Source: Trichopria drosophilae (Eukaryota > Arthropoda > Insecta > Hymenoptera > Diapriidae). From it: a stretch of 64,000 nt of DNA. Below are positions 24,406 to 35,197 of this stretch, in pieces; the first letter of the stretch is position 1; the number at the start of each line of letters is the position of its first letter. The stretch covers positions 90,533,501 through 90,597,500 of the forward strand of contig CM059584.1 in the NCBI GenBank assembly GCA_030407085.1, given 5' to 3'. The translations under genes and the position numbers were made by a program. The notes beneath the pieces are model-generated. The model did no database searches, was not told the origin of the DNA, and saw only the letters and a list, made by a program, of their open reading frames with translations.

Positions 24406-24815
24406 TTAAATTATGACCGTGATTCGGAATTTAATTTTTTCTCGGAACATCTCCGGAATACACAGCCATTGTTGTTTTGTGAGTATGTCTAAATTGTACC
24501 CAACGTATAGGGCTCGAATTCTGTTTTCAGAAATGGCCTTGTTTAACTTAGTAAGACAAGTATTAATGGCCGCTTTCGTCGCCCTTTCACTGATGGATTG
24601 TTTGACTATCAGGGCAAATATAAGATATTTTCCTGATTTAATTACCACCATTTCACCAACCGTGGGAACGCCATCTGCTAATTTTTTCCGCGTCATCAAC
24701 TGCTTTTCCAGAAGCAGTTTCCCCACCTCACTATCCAGCAGACAATCAGCGGTAGTGAAGAATGCGAGGTGCCCTTTTTCACTAGTCAGATGTTTAGTAT
24801 TTATTTTCAGGATCG
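24406..24815 (-). pseudogene. Macro-like (ADP-ribose-binding) domain of the Gypsy polyprotein
   Basis: The minus-strand frame from about 24806 to 24406 carries a segment between OTU-like domain and integrase. Blocks are FFTTADCLLDSEVGKLLLEK, VGEMVVIKSGKYLIFALIVK, then ISENRIRALYVGYNLDIL and FREKIKFRITVI. Their order and spacing resemble the second half of TARG1/ALC1-type macro domains (GEVAVLKR...YLITK, the helix, G-x-G-L-D-x-L, W, then a final strand). Here the glycine-rich loop reads GYNLDIL, so one glycine differs. Macro domains bind or remove ADP-ribose; a role against host signalling is inference. The frame differs from that of the OTU-like part, so a frameshift lies near 24830. Confidence 0.5.
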
Positions 24816-25460
24816 GTTCACCTTCTTCAAGGCGACCGAGCCCATCGGTCGTGTCATTTCCCGACCTGACCTCCCACTTGTCTCTGTGGACGAGGTCGGT
24901 AATGGCTGGTTCACGGGTCCTTGCCCGTCGTCCGAATCCTCGCTCGAACTCTCAGTAGTTTCCGAGGAACTTTCATTTCCCGAAGAACCACCTCCAAGAT
25001 CGGGCGAGCCACTTGCCCTGAGATGACTCACCCCCCATGATTGTTTTATATACGGTGTGTAATGCAATTTTTCTAAATGCAAATGGCACCACGTAGCCGT
25101 GTCAGAGGTTTTAAAATGAAAGTATCTTGTCCTAATCGGGTCGTCATTGTAATGCACGCATATGTTGACCAAATGCAAGGCGAATAAGCGTATGTGGTTG
25201 TCATTTGCGTAATCACTCGGAGAGAGGAGTATCGCGCCCGTTTCGACGGGCTCGGCACACTCGTCCAGTCGCCCAAGGGTGAGTAGTGTTTTTCGAAGTT
25301 GTTTCGGTGTAGTATTCAATTTGTGCACCTTGATGAGAGAGTCGAACAGGCAATTTCCATCTGTTATGATCTTCTCGTCCCGAACCAAAATTTCAAATGG
25401 TTCGGCACACTTTTCGGACACCTCATAGTTATAAAGCGGAGATTAGTCTCTTTGCAATCG
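24816..25460 (-). pseudogene. OTU-like cysteine protease domain of the Gypsy polyprotein
   Basis: The open frame (about 25421-24807, minus) has ITDGNCLFDSL near residue 20, the D-G-x-C nucleophile motif of OTU proteases, then a helical LRKTLLTL, DNHIRLFALHLVNICVHYN (the W/h-I-x-x-x-A-x-x-x-x-I-x-V pattern) and LEKLHYTPYI near residue 120, which supplies the histidine. So D21, C24 and H120 of this fragment could form the site. OTU enzymes cleave ubiquitin. The tail (residues 140-200) is acidic and Ser-rich. The frame has no ATG and is preceded by a TAA, so the copy is broken. It lies between RNase H and integrase. Confidence 0.6.
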
Positions 25461-25548
25461 TCCCTGTCACTTGAAGACGTATTCGTATCGTTCCGATCAG
25501 AGGGGGGAAACCTAGGATTCTCGCTGTCATCGTTTCGATGCGAGTGAG

Positions 25549-26480
25549 TTAAGTCGGCCTCGGCGGCACTCGTGCTTTTCCGTGTGCCATCGTGTAGAGG
25601 AGGAACAGACCGGCTCTAGTCTTAGCCGACTGTCCGTCAGATGCACTTCCGTATACCGAAGGCAAATCCTTCCCACTACTGGACCCAAATGTGGCTCCCG
25701 TAGTATCACCCTCTCTGTCTGTGCGTCTGCTCTCTTGTTCCCTCAAGCGCGCGGTGGAGACGGTTACTCTGTTCCTTAGCCACGGTAAGGGGTGGGGCGG
25801 AGTGACATCAGCAGGCTTGCTGCCTGCTCTCTTCTCTTGTACTTCGCTTTGCCCCCCGCTCTGCGCTCCGTCCGTATGATTAGATGCCGATCGAGTGCGC
25901 TTCTCCGTTCGTTGCGCACTGTCTCTCTCCTTCTCCGGAATGTTTTCCGTACTCCATTCTCCGTCCTTGTCACTCTCCTTGCGTGACTGCGTATGGCGAC
26001 GTTCTAGCCTTTTCTCGCCATCTGAAAGAGCATTTCTCTCTTTGTCGCGCTCTTTGCGCCTTTGCGTGCTAGGACGCTCTCTCTCCCTCTCATTGTCGGA
26101 GCCATTTTCTTTGTCGCGCACCTTGCGCTCCGGCGTTCGCGATTTTTTTTTCGCGACGCCTTTACCATATCTCGCTCATTTTCGAGCTCTCACTGTCTCC
26201 TTCGTTTTCGTTGATACGTTCAAGATTGATTTTTCCCTAAATACGATGAGTGAAATCCTTTTGGATCGCGACTGGTGACGGTTCTTTCGGGGAGGGTTTT
26301 CCTTTCCTTTCCATGGATCTAAAGGAGGGTACTTGATCTTCCTCCGTTCCACTGACGAGATCACAACTCAACGAAGTCTCGTCAACTTCCGGTCTGACGT
26401 TCTTGGAGGGCCAAAAACCCATCCGGTCTTCCCACCGAATGCGATAATCATTGTTTCGATTATGCATGAATTCATTGATG
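25549..26480 (-). pseudogene. Highly charged linker of the Gypsy polyprotein
   Basis: The frame 26121-25549 (minus) is dominated by Arg, Glu, Lys and Asp in a degenerate repeat (RERERPSTQRRKERDKERN), typical of disordered or coiled segments. The upstream part (26521-26237) has tryptophans and a less biased composition. It connects RNase H to the OTU-like domain. No enzymatic motif visible; frameshifts separate the pieces. Confidence 0.55.
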
Positions 26481-28135
26481 TCAGTAATGACATCCTGCGA
26501 TGTATCGGAATGATCGGGCATACTCTGTGTCCCTAATTACTGTGGAGTCTAGTTGCGACTTGTTCGCCAGTGTCGGCGTTGCTGGGTGGGCGCTCACGAG
26601 ATTTCGCGTATTCGGCCGATTCTCGTTCGGAATCGGCGGATTTGGAGAAGTTTCTCCCTTATAATTCTTGCCCGACAGCGTGCTCAGGGGTACGGTGACC
26701 GTCTTCGGAGGTTCTGACGCGTCGGCATATACAGGTACCCAACCCCAGTATTTACTCACTGACAACCCTTTTGGCCGTCGTGATGTTTTCGGTGCCCTTT
26801 CCGTATTAACATCGCTTCTCTCGGTGGTTGTGGCAGTGTTTTCGTTTCTGCGTGGTATTTTATGATCCGTAGGATTTCCCGGACTCGAATCTGACCTTTT
26901 GCGCGTATCGTATTGGTGGAATTCCTTTCGCCTTTTCGATCCACGTTCGACCGGATTTTGCTTCCGGAGCGAAAACACATTTTTCATATTAGACGGTTCT
27001 TTTTGCTCGCCTGTGTCATCATTTTCCTCCCGTTCGACACCGTCTGCTGGATTCCTCGACAGCGTATCGGCGTTTAGGTTGCATCGACCCGGCTTGTAGA
27101 CCACATCGTAATCGTAATCTTCAAGCTTTGTTCTGAAACAATGCGTACGAATCTTCAAATCCTTCATAGTTTTTAAGAACGTGAGAGGTTGATGATCGGT
27201 CACTATAGTGAATTCTCGACCGTACAGATATGGCCAAAACTGTTCTACCGCGAATACTACGGCGAGCATTTCCTTATCAATCACCGGGTAACGGGTCTCG
27301 GCGTCTCTCAGACTCCGAGACGCGTACGCCACTGGCGAGTCGGTCCCTATTTTCCCTTGGGATAGTATCGCACCTAGGCCATTCCCTGAGGTGTCGGTGG
27401 TTACTATAAAAGGTTCTGAAAAGTCTAGTAATTTCAGAATCGGAGCTGAGCATAATTTCGATTTTAGACACTGAAATGCTTTCTCTTGTTCGTCGCCCCA
27501 CATAAAGGGTTCAGACTTCCGTAGTAAGGTGGTAAGCGGGTGCGCGATTTTGGAAAAGTTTTCCACAAACCGCCGGTAACATCCCGCAAGGCCGAGAAAT
27601 TGTTTGATATTTTTCGGGTTTCTCGGTCGGGGAAATCTTTCGACCGCCTCTAAGTTCTTAGGATCTGGTTTCACTTTATTTTCACTGATTACATGACCCA
27701 AGTACCGCGCATCCTTACAGAGGAAATTATATTTCCGTGGTTCTAAGGTAAGATTCGCGCCTGCTAACCGACTCATAAGTCGATTGAACTTTTTGCCATG
27801 TTCAATTAAGTTTTTTGCGAAGATGACGATGTCATCTAGATAAACCAGCATTTCTACCCCTTGTAGGCCGGTTAGTGCTTGGTCCATTAACCGCTGGAAT
27901 GCACTGGGTCCATTCTTTATTCCCATGGGCATACGGTTGTATTGGTAATGCCCATACGGAGTAGAGAATGCGGTTTTATGCGCGTCGCGCTTGTCCATGA
28001 GTATCTGATGAAACCCTGACCTTAAGTCCAGCGTAGAGAAATAGTACGCCTGTCCCAGCTGATCTAGAATGTCAGCATTGTTTGGGATTGGATACGCGTC
28101 ACCGATCGTTTTTTTCGTTTAATTTGTAGCGTCCA
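26481..28135 (-). pseudogene. Ty3/Gypsy reverse transcriptase (second part) and RNase H
   Basis: Reading minus, TIGDAYPIPN and LDLRSGFHQI lie at about 28105-28010, followed by KTAFSTPYGHYQYNRMPMG, the catalytic VYLDDIVIF, and the thumb with QFLGLAGCYRRFV. RNase H follows with FIVTTDTSGNGLGAILSQ, EMLAVVFA and IVTDHQPLTF. A long linker with SKYWGWVPVYADASEP ends at about 26481. The 505-codon stretch from 27998 is uninterrupted; the frame is broken just before it and by the insertion at 28136-28955. The clade resembles 412/mdg1-type elements because of the FHLPGES motif upstream of the RT. Confidence 0.93.
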
Positions 28136-28955
28136 TATACACACGCTACTTGAAAGCATCATTAACAAGTAATATTCAACCCCGTGATGAACGACAACCG
28201 CGCATACATATGTGTATGGCGGGTTGCCCAACGTCGACTTTACAGGGGCTCAAATCCACAAGAGAAGTGCGTTCTCCAGTAGTCACAAGGAATTCATTGG
28301 GACGATCAAACCAGCTTCTGCTCGATCGACATTTTTGCGTCAGTCGAGCACAGGAGAATCTTTCTCCAACATCGCCTTTCCCACCAGGGAATTAAGGAAG
28401 CAAATTCCGGCGATAAACTTTTTTCGCTCTTTTTCTATCCTTCCTTTAGACAGCGGATGCAACCCCCGACACGCCAGGCGGTAACCAGTCAGCATCCGGC
28501 TCCATCGATCTTCACCACCGCAGGCCGGACAACACAGCCGAATTTCATCTTCCGACCTCGTCTCAAGGTGTGCACGGCGGTCCGAATTACAAGAGGCGGA
28601 GAGAAGCAGCATCCAGGTCCACCGTCAGCGGATAGCGAAAACCTACATCTTCAGGTCCCGGCTATCACGGCTACTCCACCCGACAACGCCACCTTCTCAC
28701 CGCATACACCGCCAGGGACGCCTCCGGCACTTCGTTTAACACGAAAGAAAGCAAGACCGCGAGAAGTCTGCCGAAAACTTTTTGATACACCGGTCATCCG
28801 ATTCACCAAAACGAAACCGGCGTTAATGTATTGTGAAAACTGTCGCGATTAATTAGTGTACCAATGTCTAATAAATAGTTATTATTTTTCTCTACTTAAT
28901 AAAGAATTCAAAATTATTATAGACACCTCAAAACACTAAAAATTCACAAAAATCG
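28136..28955 (+). mobile_element. Unidentified 0.8-kb insertion splitting the Gypsy RT
   Basis: The Gypsy RT reads SFVID up to about 28956 and resumes with YKLNEK near 28128, so these 820 bp are foreign. The insert has coding-like plus-strand frames (28212-28484 and 28457-28852, the latter Pro/Thr-rich and ending CENCRD), and AATAAA-type signals near 28869 and 28899, suggesting plus-strand transcription. I recognise no domain, inverted ends or target duplication. A retrocopy or a truncated retroelement is possible. Confidence 0.6.
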
Positions 28956-29244
28956 ATGACGAAGCTCCAGTTTTTCTCCCCATTCGGGCCTACCTTTTTA
29001 GGTACAACCCAAGCGGGCGAGTCGTACGGCGAAGTCAATGGCCGTACGATTCCTGCTTCCAGCTGTTCGCTCACGAGGCGTGGCATTTCATCTTTGATGA
29101 CCGGCGGGTGACGAGATCGTTTCGCTCGGACGGTACATCGTCGACTGTACGTATCCTATGCGAGAACATTGTCGTAGCGCTCAGTGATTCACCCGGTAGG
29201 TGAAACCTTCGCGAGTGCTTCGTGACTAATGCACGCACGTGCTC
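28956..29244 (-). pseudogene. Ty3/Gypsy RT, first part
   Basis: Minus-strand reading shows RRFHLPGESLSATT, then EQLEAGIVRPLTSPYDSPAW, VVPKK and WSFVID, the standard entry to the RT. A stop codon follows LTSLTDEE at about 29244 and a frameshift lies near 29110. Confidence 0.85.
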
Positions 29245-30759
29245 TCATTCTTCGTCCGTTAGTGACGTTAAATCCATGAGCGCCAACACGCGCTCCACCC
29301 GGCTTCCATCCGTATGTGCTGTATGGACTTTTGCTTTCCTCGGAGGTTCTGGCGCTTCGTCGATTTCGTCGTCCGCGTCGTCGGTTTCGTGCCCGTTCTC
29401 GCACGCGATTGCACACGCTTCGAGGGTCGCGACGGGAATTTTTATATTCACCGGAAAATCATTGGTATTCGCGGCTATAGCATACGCATACCCTGCCCGG
29501 TGTCGCACGAGAGCATTTCCTAAATATACTCCGCTAGTAGTGTCTATCTTAGGGAGCATTCCGCTCCCGCTCCGGCTGTCCCCTCTGGTAATACCCACGT
29601 CGATTTTCGAAACCCATTTTCGATTGATTGAGGTTTCCCCGTGGCTGATTCGCGAAACTTTGCCCTCGACTATTGGAGTTTCCGCGATAGTTATCATACG
29701 GGAGAGTGGGCGTTCGCGGCTGATTTTTATTTTGCGACCTGCTAACGTCAGGCATCGCTCTCGGGTGTGCCCTATCCGTAGGCAGTGATCGCACTGCGTA
29801 CTATTATATATTCTAATTTCGCAGTCCCTTTCGTTATGCCCTGTTTTGTCGCAGTAGGCGCATCTATCGTCGGGGAAACTATAGCCGTATCCGTCATCCC
29901 GAAAGTGTGTATCCTCCGCCACAACGACACGCGCGGCCGCCGACCTCTCTGTGTTTTCACGCCGGCGACGCTCGTAATCCTCCGGCTAATCCTTCGCGTC
30001 GAATTTGTTCGTGAGCCGGACCGCGTATTCTGTGGCCTCCTTTAGCGTCTCCGGATTCGCAGTTAACACGCGAAACTCCATCGTGCCTCTCAACCCCGCC
30101 ATAAACTGTTCCCGGAGCTCTTGTTCAAAAAGCGTGATCAGGCTTTTCCGACACTCGCCTGTAATGGTGGTCGAGCCGTTTGCAGCGGCCACGGCATTGC
30201 TTTTGAACTTCAGCACCCGGTTTCCGAAGTCCCCGACAGTCTCGTGTTCACCTTGTACTAACGTCGGGATTTTCCCTAATAGGACGTGCGTATTTTCTCG
30301 AACTCCGTACGTCTTACTCATATCCGAGAGCAACGCGTTGACCGAATCATAGGTACTTAATTCCTGCGCGAAGATTTCGGCCTTTCCTTTTAATTTTCCT
30401 CTTAAAAGGAATTTGAATAGTGGCCGAGTACCCTCGGGTAGCAATTGTAGTGCCTCTTTGCAGGCATCGGCGAACGCGGGATACGTGTTCCGATTTCCAT
30501 AGAAATCCGGGACCGTCCCGATGACGTCGGAAGCAGAATTTTCTACCGTCATATAGGTGCGATTATTAGGCGTGCCCATTTCTTCCGTCATTTTTACCGG
30601 CTTTCGATCGACCGTTGTCTTATCCGCGTTAGAAGTGCTCGCGCCTTCGTCGAAAATCACCTCGCGTTTCACGGATGTCGCGTCTTTCCGTGACTGCTGA
30701 TTGCGGTCACGAATTTTTTTGTAAGCGGGCGAACTAACAACGTCGCGAATTTTATTCAT
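29245..30759 (-). pseudogene. Ty3/Gypsy gag with two zinc knuckles; protease core not found
   Basis: The frame from 30759 to 29986 encodes capsid, with VPDFYGNRNTYPAFADACKE, KFLLRGKLKGKAEIFAQEL and FEQELREQFMAGLRGTMEF. After a frame change, the next frame (29922-29245) begins with two CX2CX4HX4C knuckles (CAYCDKTGHNERDC and CDHCLRIGHTRERC). Then comes GVYLGNALV and a spacer to the RT. A retropepsin D-(T/S)-G motif is not visible where the protease should be, so that part was deleted. Gag forms the particle; the start at 30759 is the first ATG of the long frame. Confidence 0.85.
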
Positions 30760-31265
30760 ATACTATGCTTGATTTCTATAGCCAGGTTACATGGAATATA
30801 TATTATATATAATGGCGATACATATATGTGTATATGTTTTGGTATTTACCGATGGTGGAATAAGGAGGGCAGCGACTTACCAGTCGATCGCCCCAACGAT
30901 CGTGAAGACAATGGCGACGAGTAGAACCCTTGAAGTCATCTCCACCAATTAATTGTCCTTGAAGGTGTCGGGTTGTGCTTTTGTAGAGTCGTAGTGGAAC
31001 TAGGTATGTATATGTGCCGCGTCAGCCGCGGCGCCGATCAAACGCCATTGGTTAGAATAAACCGATTTCACGTTATGACGATGATAGCGAAAAGGCCGAA
31101 CCGAAACCCGGCGTCTCGATTTTCCTTACGAGGAACGTCGAGACGTGGGCTTCAGATGAAATTCCCAAACACACCACATGATTTGTCGCAGCACTGCGTT
31201 TCTAAATTCGAGTTGTTTCGCGGTCAACGCCAATCTAACGTATAACTAGTGAACATCCAGACACA
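30760..31265 (-). other. Leader side of the Gypsy element; 5' LTR not found
   Basis: This should hold leader, primer-binding site and LTR, but nothing matches the LTR at 21372-22143. Words from 31108-31145 and 31274-31292 (gaaattttttccgtgtag) recur, diverged, at 33803-33845 and 34069-34087, so another repeat may have replaced the 5' end. Confidence 0.4.
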
Positions 31266-31889
31266 AAGTCCTGAAATTTTTTCCGTGTAGACACTACCCA
31301 AATTAAGAGTTTTGTACAATATTGGAACCGAATACTGATTTGTCGAGTAGTTCTATAGGTTTAAAAGTGTGAAAATGCTTAAATCTTACATGATCTTTTT
31401 AGAAAATGTTGTATCTTAACGACTTTATTTCCGTAGCGTGTGGAATATTACTTAGATTTTACTTAGATTTTACTTACGATTGCTAATCATCGTATTTTTG
31501 AAAAAATTATACAATTAAACTATGTGCTTAGACAAATTTGATCTTGTGTTCATTAACAAATAGAAAAATCCATTAATTCTGTAAGCTTTGACAATATTAT
31601 TGTTTTCGTTTATTTAAAAAGAAAAATCATATTTTATCCTTAGTTCGATTGTAGAAAGCGCATACAGGTGACATATGACCCAGATGGATATTTGATACAA
31701 ATATTTTAGCACTGGAATATAGATATAAAAATAATATATAAAATCAATGATAAAACTTTGTATTCTTATATGGTCTGGTATTTAGTAACGATTAGTAAAA
31801 TTCATTGATTCTTCAATCGTTGACACTAGGTACTACAATTTAGTTTATTTTATACAGAGCAAAGACGTTTTCAATCATCAGTTCAATAT
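31266..31889. other. Intergenic, nothing recognised
   Basis: AT-rich, with a short duplicated word ttacttagatttt at 31450-31475. No gene or element end seen. Confidence 0.45.
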
Positions 31890-31945
31890 TGTAGGAAGTC
31901 TATGTTTCGAACTATTGTGGGCCTTCTTCAGGACTGATTTTTATA
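31890..31945 (-). ncRNA. Second hammerhead-like core
   Basis: On the minus strand CTGAAGA (31931-31925) is followed after 16 nt by GAAAC (31908-31904). The order and spacing match the element at 7895-7960, but stem II pairs weakly. It may mark a Penelope-type remnant; the ORF at 31957-32199 (minus) next to it has no recognisable domain. Confidence 0.38.
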
Positions 31946-32270
31946 AAATTAGTTAATTATCTCCAATTTAGATCTAAAAAAGAAGTAAATACTAGATAAA
32001 AAAAAAGTATATTGTAAAAATGAAAACTGTATAACTGCGGAGACAATATGCATATCTTAAGAAAGTGACAGTCAATAAGTGTTTTGCTAAGAATTTTGTT
32101 GTCGCAATGGCACCATCGGTCGATCCTATTAATTGTCATACTTATAAAAAAAGGAATTCGGTGCACATCTATTTTCTTTTTATTGAATAATAACATCAAG
32201 AAAAGATAAATATGATGTAGAATGTGTTAGACTCGTGTCTGTATTTAAATATACATAAATACAACATAAT

Positions 32271-32944
32271 GTTCAAAAAGTTGTATCGGCGTCAAATTTC
32301 TTATTATTTTGTTTTTACTTTTTAAACATGATAATTTCCACGATCCAGTCTGAAGCAAATTTTTCCACGTTTTTAAGTGCAAAATGTACCCAGAAACGTG
32401 GTTGTAAATTCATTCAAGCCAAGAATTAAAGTTTTGAACTTAGTAGAGAGTAAATCAATTTTGACGAATATCGTTGAAAAGAACACACAGGTTTATGATT
32501 AATCCGATTCATTTGTCATATTTTTCCACAAATTTTGTTGTATCTGCCAAACTGTGTTATGTACCGTCTTTGTCCTATACCTCTCCACCCGAGAGCCGAC
32601 CCGCAAATAGACGATTAAATGTCATTAACGCGGGGAAAATTACATGTCCTTTGTCCTTTTCGTCCTATATTTTTCCACAAATTTAGTTTAAAATAGTGCG
32701 TGGTTAAAACACAATTTGATGGTATATAATTACAACTATAACCGATGTCTACTTTTATACCTCGTGTTCAAAAAGTCGTATTGGCATCAAATTTCTTATT
32801 ATTTTGTTTCGACTTTTTAAACATGATAATTTGAAAGAATCGGTCTGAAGCAAATTTTTCCACGTTTTCAAGTAAGAAAGGTATCGGGAAACTTGCATGC
32901 AAATTAATTTAAGCCAAGAATTAAATTTTTTACCTTAGCAGGGA
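32271..32944. repeat. Direct repeat of about 185 bp, 495 bp apart
   Basis: 32271-32455 and 32766-32944 share gttcaaaaagt, catcaaatttcttattattt, tttttaaacatgataattt and gaagcaaatttttccacgtt. Copies are diverged. The material between them has no recognised gene. Confidence 0.7.
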
Positions 32945-33157
32945 GTACAGGGAGTAATTATAATATTTTTGCATCCATTTAGTTTTTAATTGTGTATTTA
33001 AACACAAATTGATAATAAATAACTACAACATCGTATGAATATCAATTTTGTTGTCGCAATGACAGATTTTGTTTTCCAATTAACTGCTTCGCTTATTAGA
33101 CATCTTTTTGTGAATGGCTATTTATATACATATAAATATATATACAGGGTGGCCGAT

Positions 33158-33785
33158 TTATCTGAAGACATCGAAATATCTCGAGAACTATGCACAGAAT
33201 CAAAAAAGTTGTCGGATGAAAGTTGTTCGACACGAAGGGGGGCATCCAGTGATAATTAAATTTCCCCCTTCCCCCATCCCCTGGGGGTGGAGTGGGGGCA
33301 AAAACAATAAAACTTAAATAGGAACCCCCAGTTTTTATTGCAGATTTGGATTCTCCGGAAAAAAGTACACCAATTTGACCTAGGAGCTATTGCATTTTGG
33401 TTCACAGGTGGCGCTGTAATCGATAAAAATCCAAATTTATCTGAAGACATTGAAATACCTCGAGAACTATGCACAGAATCAAAAAAGTTGTCGGATGAAA
33501 GTTGTTCGACACGAAGGGGGGCATCTAGTGATAATTAAATTTACCCCCTCCCCCATCCCCTGGGGGTGGAGTGGGGGCAAAAACAATAAAACTTAAATAG
33601 GAACCCCCATTTTTTATTGCAGATTTGGATTCTCCGGAAAAAAGTACACCAATTTGACCTAGGAGCTATTGCATTTTGGTTCACAGGTGGCGCTGTAATC
33701 GATAAAAATCCAAATTTATCCGAAGACATTGAAATACCTCGAGAACTATGCACAGAATCAAAAAAGTTGTCGGATGAAAGTTGTA
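33158..33785. repeat. Tandem repeat, period 279 bp, about 2.25 copies
   Basis: The unit starts at ttatctgaagaca (about 33158, 33437, 33716). It contains a GC-rich hairpin-prone stretch (cccatcccctgggggtggag) and the word ggtggcgctgtaatcgat. It begins just after acagggtgg, a motif that often ends insect repeats. Open frames here on both strands repeat with the unit and are not genes. Confidence 0.88.
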
Positions 33786-35197
33786 TATATATATATAATC
33801 GGCGTCGCGATTTTCCCTACGTTATGCTGTGAACGTCAAGACATGCCGTCTCCATCGGGGTCATTCGTGAGTGCTCGTATTTCCGAAGCAGTGTACCATG
33901 AACTAATCGGATCAGCGCTGTATGACAACACTTCTATCCACTGCGATAGGAATTTTGAGATGCAGCGTGTCGAACGCCATCATGTGGCAGCCTTTGTATT
34001 TTCGAAATATCGAACATCAGACTAGTATTACGGGCACACTGTGATGCTGGTTCCAAGCCGCGTGTTAGGAAATTTTTTCCGTGTAGCGAAATATAATGAT
34101 AACTTTAGTTTTAATATAAAATAATACTAGGTTTTATGTGTTCTTCTCGAGGGTCACCAAAGTTAAAAGTTCTGTGGATTTGCCTATTGGGATCTGACAT
34201 TTGTGCCGCACATTTGAGTGGCGACCCGCAGGTGTAAAAATTAGAAGTATTATATAATATATAATATAAAAACAAAATAAAGCTTGACGTCGTGCATATG
34301 ATTGGTAGGAAACGTCCGGGGCAGGAGTGCATACTAAAATCAAGCTCTTCGTCGCCATATTGGTTATCTATATCTATGGACTCCGCCCCATGGCAGGTCC
34401 CAATATAATGGATTAATAATAATGCATATGTACTATTTCCTTACAAGATTTATTAAAATGAGAACGAGAAGATTAAAATTAGTTAAGACAATATAATAGT
34501 TATTTATCCTCATATTGAGTTTTTTAGCCTACTCTTGGCATATCGATGGGCAGGGTCAGCAAAACACAGACAGTACGAGTCAGTCCCTCTTTCTGCATTT
34601 CAAACAATGGGAGTGTTGTATCCCACTTGCGCTAAGGGTCAGAGAAAACTGTGGAGCACCTCACCAACACATTTAAATATTTATTTTATATAACAAGATT
34701 TGGAATTCTTCTATATATATCACTGGTCTCCAACTCAGCATCCTAAGAGTTAAATACAAATAATGTATAAATAACTTGATGTTCAAATTTGATCAACTGT
34801 ATAATTTAAGATTAATGCATTAAGATGTAGCTTTAAAAACAATCACTATAGAACAACAATTAATAGTTATTTACAAAGTAATGAAAAATAATAAAAATAT
34901 TTAAAGTTTTGGCTTGATTTTGGGCTTCTTAAGAAATTTTAAGAAAAACAGGGGAAGATATAAAATGTGACTCGTAATCATTTACTCGAACCAGCGATGT
35001 TATATGTTGACTGTCCTTCAATAATCAAAAAAGTCACAAAAGGCTTCAACCAACCACCCATACTGGCACAATACCAAGTATGTTGTAAGCAAATGAAGAC
35101 AAGTTGGGAAGAGTATTTCGAGCTGATGGTTTAAGAGAAATTAAGGTTGTGACATATACAGTGAAAAACGATAATTTCGTAATTAGCCATCTAAGCT
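33786..35197. other. Intergenic with repeat fragments, no gene
   Basis: A segment at 33800-34090 resembles 31100-31300. At 34215-34235 there is tggcgacccgcagg, which recalls an LTR primer-binding site, without a flanking LTR. AT-rich simple stretches near 34245-34275. Confidence 0.4.

Noticed and set aside
25895..26278. Plus-strand Ser/Leu-rich ORF
   Set aside because: It is the antisense shadow of the charged Gypsy linker.
34205..34240. LTR primer-binding site
   Set aside because: tggcgacccgcagg fits loosely, but no LTR end or element body is next to it.
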